Below, piece by piece: positions 5,921 to 10,802 of a stretch of DNA of 10,802 nt; the first letter of the stretch is position 1; every line of letters starts with the position of its first letter. This DNA comes from an uncultured Collinsella sp. (GTDB taxonomy: Bacteria; Actinomycetota; Coriobacteriia; Coriobacteriales; Coriobacteriaceae). Where the stretch lies: positions 1 through 10,802 of the forward strand of contig CAUFWM010000046.1 in NCBI GenBank assembly GCA_959596505.1, written 5' to 3'. The translations under genes and the position numbers were made by a program. The notes beneath the pieces are model-generated. The model did not search any database. It was given only the letters and a program-made list of their open reading frames with translations, and had not been told where the DNA came from.

Positions 5921-6592
5921 ATGAACGAAGCTGTTCCCGCGGCGCCGTCGAGCGTGGAGTTGATGGCAAAGCAAGGTTGCGAAAAGCTCGGTCTGGAATC
6001 GTTTGACGCGCTGGTCCGTCGTGCCCGCACATGCCGTCGATTTGACGAGTCCATGCGCGTACCGCGCGAGTTTTTGCTTGAGCTGGCAGAGCTGGCGCAC
6101 CTGGCTCCCTGCGGCGCTAATGCTCAGCGTCTGCGTTTTCATGTGGTGAGCGACGCCGAGGAGTGTTCGAGCTTATTTGAAAAGCTCACATGGGCTGGTG
6201 CGCTCAAGGATTGGTCGGGTCCTGTCGAGGGCGAGCGCCCGACCGGCTACATCGCAGTTCTTGCTGAGCGTACCGTTCCCGGCAAGCCCGCCGCGCCTAT
6301 CACCGAGGTTGACACGGGCATCGCGGCTCAGACGATGATGCTCGCCGCGCGCAGCGCCACGCCCGAGGTGGCGGCCTGCATGTTCAAGGCCTTTACGCCC
6401 CGCGCTATCGACGCCATGGGGCTCGATAACGACAAGTATGAACTCAAGCTGATCATGGCGTTTGGCGTGCCGGCCGAGACCCAGGTGATCGACGCGAATG
6501 ATTCCAACCCCGACGGCTCAATTAATTACTGGCGCGACGAGGAGCAGGTGCATCACGTGCCCAAGCGCCCGCTCGCCGACGTGCTGGTGTAG
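5921..6592 (+). CDS. Nitroreductase family FMN oxidoreductase
   Basis: A 223-residue protein. The frame is open further upstream to 5753, but the ATG at 5921 follows a G-rich site (GGGGGT) and gives a normal family length; an ATG at 5963 is an alternative. The FMN-phosphate-binding motif RTCRRF lies at residues 36-41, followed by a LAPCGANAQ segment (61-69) matching the family's P-S-x-x-N-x-Q region, and DTGIAAQTMMLAA (131-143) at the dimer interface. The C-terminal KLIMAFGVPAE (176-186) is also typical. Such enzymes reduce nitro compounds, quinones or flavins with NAD(P)H. The physiological substrate is unknown. It may be read together with the phosphatase genes, although a hairpin separates them. 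Confidence 0.88.
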   Translation: MNEAVPAAPSSVELMAKQGCEKLGLESFDALVRRARTCRRFDESMRVPREFLLELAELAHLAPCGANAQRLRFHVVSDAEECSSLFEKLTWAGALKDWSGPVEGERPTGYIAVLAERTVPGKPAAPITEVDTGIAAQTMMLAARSATPEVAACMFKAFTPRAIDAMGLDNDKYELKLIMAFGVPAETQVIDANDSNPDGSINYWRDEEQVHHVPKRPLADVLV

Positions 6593-6625
6593 TTGCGCGC
6601 CATTTCGGCGTAATCCGGCGGCAAA

Positions 6626-6660
6626 ACCACCACAAAGGTGCCCGTCCCCTTTGTGGTGGT
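6626..6660. repeat. Perfect 13-bp hairpin between the nitroreductase and phosphatase genes
   Basis: ACCACCACAAAGG (6626..6638) pairs perfectly with 6648..6660 around a 9-nt loop. It starts 33 bases after the nitroreductase stop and ends 15 bases before the GTG of the next gene. There is no U tract on the plus strand; on the minus strand only TTTT follows. The loop with its flanks (GGTGCCCGTCCCC) resembles REP-like palindromes I associate with REP/IS200-type transposase elements in other bacteria. Either a weak terminator or attenuator, or a dispersed REP-like element. Confidence 0.6.
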
Positions 6661-6675
6661 ACGAGGGGAGGGCAT

Positions 6676-7218
6676 GTGGCCGATCTGTATTTGGCGCGGC
6701 ATGGGCAGACCGAGCTCAATGTGCAGAACATTTTGCAGGGCTGGCACGATTCGCCGCTTACGGTGCGCGGGCGCGAGCAGGCACTGGCGACGCGCGCGGC
6801 GTTTGAGGCGCGCGGCATCTCCTTTGACCATGCGTATTCGTCTCCGTTGGGTCGGGCACGGTGTACGGCAGAGCTGATCGTTGGCGAGGGCCGTTCCATA
6901 GAGCTGGTCGATGACCTGCGCGAGTGGCATTTGGGATCGTTGGAGGGCACATCAAACCGCGAGATGCCGGCGCAACCCTGGGGCGATTATCCGGTCGCCT
7001 TTGGTGGCGAGTCGGAAAGTGAGCTTCGCGCACGTATGGTCGCGGCGCTGTCTCGTATTATGGCCCGGCCTCGGCACGACTGCGTGCTGGCCGTTTCCCA
7101 TGGCTCTGCCTGCCAGGAGTTTCTTGAGTATGTGGTCGGCGGGGGAGAACAGCCCGACAACGGCGCCGTGCTTCATTTTGGCTATTGTGATGGGGCGTTT
7201 TCGCTCCTTGATTGGTAA
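6676..7218 (+). CDS. Histidine phosphatase (phosphoglycerate mutase-like) family protein, copy A
   Basis: A 180-residue protein starting at GTG 6676 after a GGGGAGGG site. The catalytic RHG motif is at residues 8-10 (H9 is the phosphorylated residue), with R60 in the SSPLGRARCT segment, E83 in LREWHLG, and the second histidine H142 in AVSHGSA. All elements of an active branch-1 histidine phosphatase are present. The substrate cannot be told; related enzymes act on phosphosugars, nucleotides or cobalamin precursors. It lies 19 bases upstream of a clear paralogue and probably shares its transcript. Confidence 0.9.
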   Translation: MADLYLARHGQTELNVQNILQGWHDSPLTVRGREQALATRAAFEARGISFDHAYSSPLGRARCTAELIVGEGRSIELVDDLREWHLGSLEGTSNREMPAQPWGDYPVAFGGESESELRARMVAALSRIMARPRHDCVLAVSHGSACQEFLEYVVGGGEQPDNGAVLHFGYCDGAFSLLDW

Positions 7219-7237
7219 CGAGCGAAAGGACCCCCCT

Positions 7238-7873
7238 ATGAATAAAGATCTGTATCTGGTCCGTCATGGACAGACGATATTTAACCTCAAGCGCATTATT
7301 CAGGGCTGGAGTGATTCGCCGCTCACGCAGTTGGGCTGCGAGCAGGCGGCGCGCGCTGGCATGTTCTTGCGAGCGCGTGGCATCGAGCCCGACCACGCCT
7401 ACACCTCGACGCTGCATCGCACCGAGCAGACTATCGCCAACCTGTGGCCGGGCCTTGCCTACGAGCGTCTGGACGGTCTGTGCGAGTGGTTCTTTGGCGA
7501 TTTTGAGGCCGAGCGCGTGATGCTCATGCCCGAGCGTCCGTGGCGTGACTTCTACCGCCAATTTGGCGGCGAGGGGCAGATGCAGGTGCGCGAGCGCATG
7601 GTGGCGACGTTGACTGATCTTATGCGACGTCCGGACCATTCGTGCGTGCTTGCGGTGAGCCATGCCTCAGCCATCAAGGAATTTTTGGACCACGTGAGGG
7701 GAGCGGCGGCCGACGAGCGCGAGCGCGTGCCGGGCAACTGCTCAGTGCTGCATTTTGCATTTGACGATGCAGCCGATACGTTTGATCTGGTCGAAGTCTT
7801 TACACAGGAAGATTATGCGCGCGAGCTGGGGCTTGAGCCGCTCGTGGCTGCCGCGGGTCCGCAACGCGGGTAG
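7238..7873 (+). CDS. Histidine phosphatase (phosphoglycerate mutase-like) family protein, copy B
   Basis: A 211-residue protein; ATG 7238 follows AAAGGA with 7-base spacing. RHG is at residues 9-11 (H10), R61 in STLHRTEQT, E83 in LCEWFFGDFE, and H142 in AVSHASA. It aligns with copy A over its length (shared blocks include IQGW-DSPLT near 21-30 and a C-terminal VLHF at 170-173) and carries a ~30-residue C-terminal extension that copy A lacks. The two genes are an old tandem duplication. SHG is changed to SHA here, and the extension differs, so the two likely have different substrates. Confidence 0.9.
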   Translation: MNKDLYLVRHGQTIFNLKRIIQGWSDSPLTQLGCEQAARAGMFLRARGIEPDHAYTSTLHRTEQTIANLWPGLAYERLDGLCEWFFGDFEAERVMLMPERPWRDFYRQFGGEGQMQVRERMVATLTDLMRRPDHSCVLAVSHASAIKEFLDHVRGAAADERERVPGNCSVLHFAFDDAADTFDLVEVFTQEDYARELGLEPLVAAAGPQRG

Positions 7874-7918
7874 CGCGGGCGCGGCGATGCGGATCGCCGA
7901 CGTAATTGCTCGATGCGA

Positions 7919-7956
7919 AAGGGGCGGGGATGCATGCGCATGTATCCCCGCCCCTT
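7919..7956. terminator. Strong bidirectional terminator between convergent genes
   Basis: An 18-bp stem (7919..7936 with 7939..7956; one G-U pair on the plus strand) of very high GC, with a minimal loop, followed by GTTTGTT on the plus strand and by CTTTCG on the minus strand. It ends the phosphatase unit on the plus strand and probably the DUF1015 gene on the minus strand. A small 6-bp dyad (7985..7998) also sits right after the DUF1015 stop. Confidence 0.85.
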
Positions 7957-8000
7957 GTTTGTTGAGCTGCCGAGTCTTTGTACTGGGCGTTTACGCCCTG

Positions 8001-8681
8001 TTAGAACCTTGCGATCTGGTGGGTGAGCAGACCCGTTGGAACCTGCGGTGCGCCGCCGGTGACCTGCGCGGCGGGGAATAGCGCGGCAACGGTAAAGTTG
8101 AACGGCTCTTTGCCCGTGTAGGTGCCGGCTGTGCGTGCCTCGTCTGCCAGGAGCTGCGCCGCCCCTGCCAGCGCGGCAGCATAGGTGGGATCGTCAGCCG
8201 GCGTCGGCTCCGGTGCCTGGTCGAGCATGGCTCGGATGGCGGCAACGGCATCCTCGCGCTTGACCTCCCACATACGGTGCGTAATGCCGGCGGGGTCGGT
8301 GACGGCATAGAGCGACGCGCCCTCTTTGGCGGCGCCGAGGATGATATCCATGACGGGCGAGGCCTCGTAGGCGAGCGTTACAGGGCGCGGCTGGACCTTA
8401 AGCTCGGCGATTGCGCGGGCGGCTGCGGTCGCACCTGCGGGGGTCGCGCCGTCGCCCGCCAGTACGCCGGCCGGGCAAATCGCCACGACACCCGTCACGC
8501 GACCCGGTTCGCCCGAGCACTCGTACACGTAATACGCCGCGCCCGGATCTTTGAGCATAAGCCCGTCGGCGATGGCGTCGCGCAGGGCGTCGTTGCTGCT
8601 CAGGATACCGCCCATCTGCGGCAGCGCTTCGAGCACGCGGTCCTGAGCTGGGCGGATGCAGGGAAACGGAAGTGCTTTCAT
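8001..8681 (-). CDS. DUF1015-related protein, short and lacking the canonical GHHR motif
   Basis: A 226-residue protein; the ATG at 8681 follows TAGGA with about 7-base spacing. It matches DUF1015 proteins in order: an N-terminal FPCIRPAQD (6-14), the AAYYVYEC strand (48-55) with TGVVAIC (63-69), then LAYEASPVMD (103-112) and ITHRMWEV (133-140). Typical members are around 400 residues and have an ADGHHR motif soon after this point; here the aligned position reads ADDPTY (162-167), and the protein ends soon after LFPAAQV. DUF1015 genes are often found near serA and serC in Firmicutes, which fits the possible serA end at 10755. Function is unestablished; without GHHR, a catalytic role is doubtful. 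Confidence 0.7.
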   Translation of the reverse strand: MKALPFPCIRPAQDRVLEALPQMGGILSSNDALRDAIADGLMLKDPGAAYYVYECSGEPGRVTGVVAICPAGVLAGDGATPAGATAAARAIAELKVQPRPVTLAYEASPVMDIILGAAKEGASLYAVTDPAGITHRMWEVKREDAVAAIRAMLDQAPEPTPADDPTYAAALAGAAQLLADEARTAGTYTGKEPFNFTVAALFPAAQVTGGAPQVPTGLLTHQIARF

Positions 8682-8720
8682 GGGCGGTCCTAACGCGCGA
8701 GTCGGTTTGTTCGCGGCTTA

Positions 8721-9205
8721 TTATGCCCCAACTTGGACGCTTGCGTCCCAGAGCGTGTTGTCAACAAGCGCGATGAGTACGTTCTGGCAGCGAACGATAT
8801 CGGCATGGGCCCCGGCTCGTTGGACTTATGCGCGAGCACCAACGAGCCGGGGCCGTAGCTCATGCAATTGCGGTTACCCGGCTTGCCGGCAATGACGGCG
8901 GTATCGGTGCAGCCGGTAAAGAAGCTGGCGGGCACGTCCGCGTCTGTCACGTCATCGGCGGCGCGCTTGAGCGCAGCTAGGAGGGGAGAGTTCGGGTCGC
9001 GCTCGATGGCGGGGCGGTCGCCTGTCACGGTATAGCTTCCATGGCAGCCGGGGACCGCGGCCTCGGCGACGGCAATGGCATGCTTGGCCATATTGATCGC
9101 GGCGGCCGTATCGGTCGGCGGCGTCAGGCGCATGTCGACCCAGACCTTGGCGTGGTCGGGCACGACAAAGGGGCGATAGCCGCCCTCGTCATCATCAACC
9201 ATATG
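8721..9205 (-). pseudogene. 3' remnant of an M20 family metallopeptidase gene, truncated and frameshifted
   Basis: In one minus-strand frame, 9205 down to about 8816 encodes the C-terminal half of an M20 (ArgE/DapE/CPG2-type) peptidase: VVPDHAKVWVDMRL from the dimerisation domain, then TDTAVIAGKPGNRNC, YGPGSL and the metal-ligand segment LAHKSNE. After that Glu the reading shifts by one base, and the expected C-terminus continues in another frame (ADIVRCQNVLIAL...WDASVQVGA, stop at 8721..8723). The N-terminal catalytic half is missing. A further plausible piece in a third frame (HVANLQVTYNRFAKQTDCEV, about 9210..9270) suggests a second frameshift. M20 enzymes need both halves, so this is a dead gene. 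Its former neighbour downstream is the DUF1015 gene, 39 bases away. Confidence 0.8.
8808..8854. repeat. Perfect 16-bp inverted repeat at the peptidase frameshift
   Basis: GGCCCCGGCTCGTTGG (8808..8823) pairs perfectly with 8839..8854 around a 15-nt loop. The arm at 8839..8854 encodes the conserved GPGSLV of the peptidase; the other arm falls where conserved Tyr-Val-Pro codons should follow LAHK(P/S)NE, and the reading frame breaks there. Confidence 0.85.
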
Positions 9206-9213
9206 AAACCTCA

Positions 9214-9240
9214 CAATCAGTTTGCTTTGCAAACCGATTG
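9214..9240. repeat. 12-bp imperfect hairpin at the 5' edge of the peptidase remnant
   Basis: Arms 9214..9225 and 9229..9240 match at 11 of 12 positions with a 3-nt loop; the odd pair is G-U in minus-strand RNA, so the hairpin is fully paired there. It lies exactly where the M20 homology in the main frame ends and where a possible earlier frameshift occurs. No U tract follows on either strand, so it is not a standard terminator. Confidence 0.55.
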
Positions 9241-9355
9241 TAAGTCACCTGCAGATTCGCGACGTGCACGTAGCAGCATTTACCGTTCGCAGGCCGAGCC
9301 ATCGCGTTTGCCGTCCGGGCGGGTTTACAAACGACGCAGTGGGTACGTACTCTCC

Positions 9356-10405
9356 ATGGACGACATGCTGTGCGACATATCTGCCTTTCGGTATCACCGG
9401 ATACCCCCACAGGTCTTGGCGATAATGCCGGACCTGCCCGATTCTGCGGACGATCCGCGCAGGGAGCGCCTTTGTGAACATCCACTCGTCAAGCATTTCC
9501 TGCGCACTCCGTTACATGTGTTGGCGCAGGGCGGCTGCGGACGTAAGGGCGGTCGCATTGTCAGACATGTTTGGAACGGGGAGAGGCCGTTTGGCTCCGT
9601 GCAGCAGACGGAGTTTGGCCTTGATGTCGCGTCCCCGCTCTTTACCCTGCTGACCCTGGCTTCCTCGGTTTCAAACGAGCGTCTGATCATGTGCATGTTT
9701 GAGATGTGCGGCACCTTTGCCGTGTGTAAGATTGCACCTCAAGTAAAGTTGGCGCTTGAGCAGGCATATGGGAGCCGGTGGGGTGACGCACGGTCGGGCT
9801 GGGAAAACGTAAAGGATGCCTCGGGGAATCCAACGGACTTGTGGAAACGACCTCCCTTGATCGAGCTCTCTGACCTTACGGAGTTCGCCAATAAGATCCA
9901 GGGACTCCGCGGTGCTAAATCATTCACACGTGCCGCGAAATGCATTACGGGGGTTGTGGCATCGCCGCTTGAGGTCCAAGCTTCGATGCTGTTTGGCCTT
10001 TCGAGGCTGCGCGGCGGCGAAGGGCTGCGCCTTACCAATAATGTTGAGATTCGCATGACGCGCAGCGCCCGCCTGATTTCGGGGCTTGATAGGCGCTACG
10101 CCGATATCTTGCTGTCAAATAAGGATGGCAGCCGAGAGTGTCTGGTTGAATGCCAGGGTAAAGCCATTCACGGATCCATAGAATCCAAGATCTCGGACTC
10201 CGATCGAACGACGGCCCTGCAGACGATGGGATATCCCGTCGTTCTGATGACCTATGGTCAGCTGGTCGACTCCGATGCCTTCCGCGTGGTGACGGAACTC
10301 ATCATGTCCTATCTCGATGTGCCACTGAAAGACAAGACGCCGCGGCAGCAAGAGCTCGAACGGCGACTTCGTGAGGAGATTTTTATCGATTGGGCGGGAA
10401 TGTAG
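9356..10405 (+). CDS. Predicted PD-(D/E)XK-like protein, paralogue of the gene at 406..1614
   Basis: A 349-residue protein from the ATG at 9356; the frame is open upstream to 9041, but that part is antisense to the M20 remnant. ATG 9365 is an alternative; neither has a good ribosome binding site. It opens with DISAFRYHRIPP (7-18), corresponding to the LSHTTARAVY segment of the left-hand paralogue. Shared blocks are FEMCGTFA (115-122), a proline-led segment ending LRG (166-186), SPLE...GG (203-221), and a C-terminal nuclease-like core: Y-A-D250-ILL, ECLVE265-C-Q267-G-K269, an Asp-x-Asp-Arg at 281-284, and MGYPVVLM (291-298). The D...E-x-Q arrangement fits a variant PD-(D/E)XK active site. It has no operon partner. 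Substrate and role are unknown. Confidence 0.65.
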   Translation: MDDMLCDISAFRYHRIPPQVLAIMPDLPDSADDPRRERLCEHPLVKHFLRTPLHVLAQGGCGRKGGRIVRHVWNGERPFGSVQQTEFGLDVASPLFTLLTLASSVSNERLIMCMFEMCGTFAVCKIAPQVKLALEQAYGSRWGDARSGWENVKDASGNPTDLWKRPPLIELSDLTEFANKIQGLRGAKSFTRAAKCITGVVASPLEVQASMLFGLSRLRGGEGLRLTNNVEIRMTRSARLISGLDRRYADILLSNKDGSRECLVECQGKAIHGSIESKISDSDRTTALQTMGYPVVLMTYGQLVDSDAFRVVTELIMSYLDVPLKDKTPRQQELERRLREEIFIDWAGM

Positions 10406-10462
10406 CCGCGCGGGTGGAAAACGGTCGCGGAAGCTAGGGTTTTAGTTGCGAATAGCCTTCAA

Positions 10463-10679
10463 TTGCTCCTTGGAATTGGCTTGAAAAGTGCTACCTAGAG
10501 CAAGTTATTTCGGAAAATGGACAGTCAACTTTAGTTTGGCATATAGAGATCGATTTTTACCTACTAAAACCCCTGATAAAGCTGTTTGTAAAAGCGGTTG
10601 TGCTTAGCGACTAGGGCCTCACTGTCGATTATCCGAAAAAACTTATTATGGGTAGCATTTTCAAAACCAGCCGGAGCAA
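10463..10679. repeat. 217-bp AT-rich element with long terminal inverted repeats
   Basis: The ends TTGCTCC (10463..10469) and GGAGCAA (10673..10679) begin long inverted arms, about 10463..10525 and 10621..10679. They match, with small gaps, through TTGAAAA, TGCTACC, AAGTT-TTTCGGA and GACAGT blocks. The ~95-bp centre has a further dyad (TTTAGT 10530..10535, ACTAAA 10563..10568). No open reading frame fits inside, so it could be a MITE-like non-autonomous element or a large structured RNA or attenuator. A partial copy of its centre (AGGGTTTTAGT) appears in inverted orientation just outside, near 10435..10445. No clear target-site duplication was found. The surrounding intergenic DNA (10406..10754) holds no gene. 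Confidence 0.65.
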
Positions 10680-10681
10680 CG

Positions 10682-10714
10682 AAAACGGCCCCCGTTTCGT
10701 GAAAACGGGGGCCG
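10682..10714 (-). terminator. Rho-independent terminator of the leftward gene at 10755..10802
   Basis: A perfect 12-bp stem CGGCCCCCGTTT (10686..10697) with 10703..10714 and a 5-nt loop. On the minus strand it is followed by TTTTC (10682..10685). It lies about 40 bases after the stop codon of the partial gene at the right edge. Confidence 0.9.
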
Positions 10715-10754
10715 AATGGGCTTCATGGTCTGCCTGGCAGGCTTGGCGCCGGCG

Positions 10755-10802
10755 CTATTTGATCACGCGCACGCGATACATCGACGGAATTTGCTTGAGC
10801 GC
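10755..10802 (-). CDS. 3' end of a leftward gene, possibly D-3-phosphoglycerate dehydrogenase (partial)
   Basis: Fifteen codons and a TAG stop (10755..10757) read Ala-Leu-Lys-Gln-Ile-Pro-Ser-Met-Tyr-Arg-Val-Arg-Val-Ile-Lys. The pattern of a helix end followed by an alternating Val-Arg-Val-Ile strand is how ACT domains often finish. SerA ends in an ACT domain in many bacteria, and DUF1015 genes are often near serA, so serA is my best guess. Fifteen residues cannot establish it. A correctly placed terminator supports a real gene end. Confidence 0.6.
   Translation of the reverse strand, partial: ALKQIPSMYRVRVIK

Noticed and set aside
6911..7237. Extension of the second phosphatase frame upstream of its ATG
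   Set aside because: It overlaps the first phosphatase gene in another frame; the ATG at 7238 has a good ribosome binding site and starts directly before the RHG motif.
9041..9355. N-terminal extension of the right nuclease-like frame
   Set aside because: The extension is antisense to M20 peptidase coding sequence, and similarity to the paralogue begins only after the ATG at 9356.
1..10802. CRISPR array, tRNA/rRNA genes, integrase or transposase
   Set aside because: No regularly spaced repeats, no tRNA or rRNA signatures, and no recombinase or transposase motifs were seen on either strand.

Overview
The window looks like a chromosomal segment of a gut actinobacterium of the class Coriobacteriia, most likely Collinsella or a close relative. 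This rests on the GC-rich, GC3-biased housekeeping genes, AAGGAG-type ribosome binding sites, the mix of gene families, and two large proteins of a type I associate with this class. The assignment is inference; no rRNA or tRNA is present to confirm it.

Layout. Bases 1-90 hold the first codons of a leftward gene, driven by a consensus sigma-70-type promoter (TTGACA-16 bp-TATAAT) that sits inside a 23-bp imperfect inverted repeat forming two operator-like dyads. Bases 91-2064 form a more AT-rich, probably foreign stretch. It holds one leftward gene (406..1614) for a predicted PD-(D/E)XK/DUF559-like nuclease, accompanied by three copies of a short repeat. From 2065 to 5658 the DNA is ordinary GC-rich sequence: a leftward DEDDh exonuclease gene, a divergent rightward heavy-metal exporter gene (ArsP_2-like, with a large His/Asp-rich loop), and a leftward two-gene operon of an HdeD-type membrane protein and a YaiI/DUF188 protein. 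From 5921 to 7873 three genes run rightward: a nitroreductase and two tandem-duplicated histidine phosphatases. They end at a strong hairpin shared with the convergent DUF1015 gene.

The right-hand part is a remodelled region. A leftward DUF1015 gene is preceded by the decayed 3' part of an M20 peptidase gene. The peptidase remnant lost its 5' half and carries a frameshift exactly at one arm of a perfect 16-bp inverted repeat. Next to it is a second rightward nuclease-like gene (9356..10405), a diverged paralogue of the one at the left end. Then comes a 217-bp AT-rich element with long imperfect terminal inverted repeats, a terminator, and the last 15 codons of a leftward gene that may be serA.

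The housekeeping genes do not form one pathway. The most unusual content is the pair of paralogous nuclease-like proteins, each lying alone beside short repeats or gene debris; the 217-bp dyad element; and the palindrome-associated frameshift in the peptidase remnant. No CRISPR array, tRNA, rRNA, integrase or transposase gene was seen.
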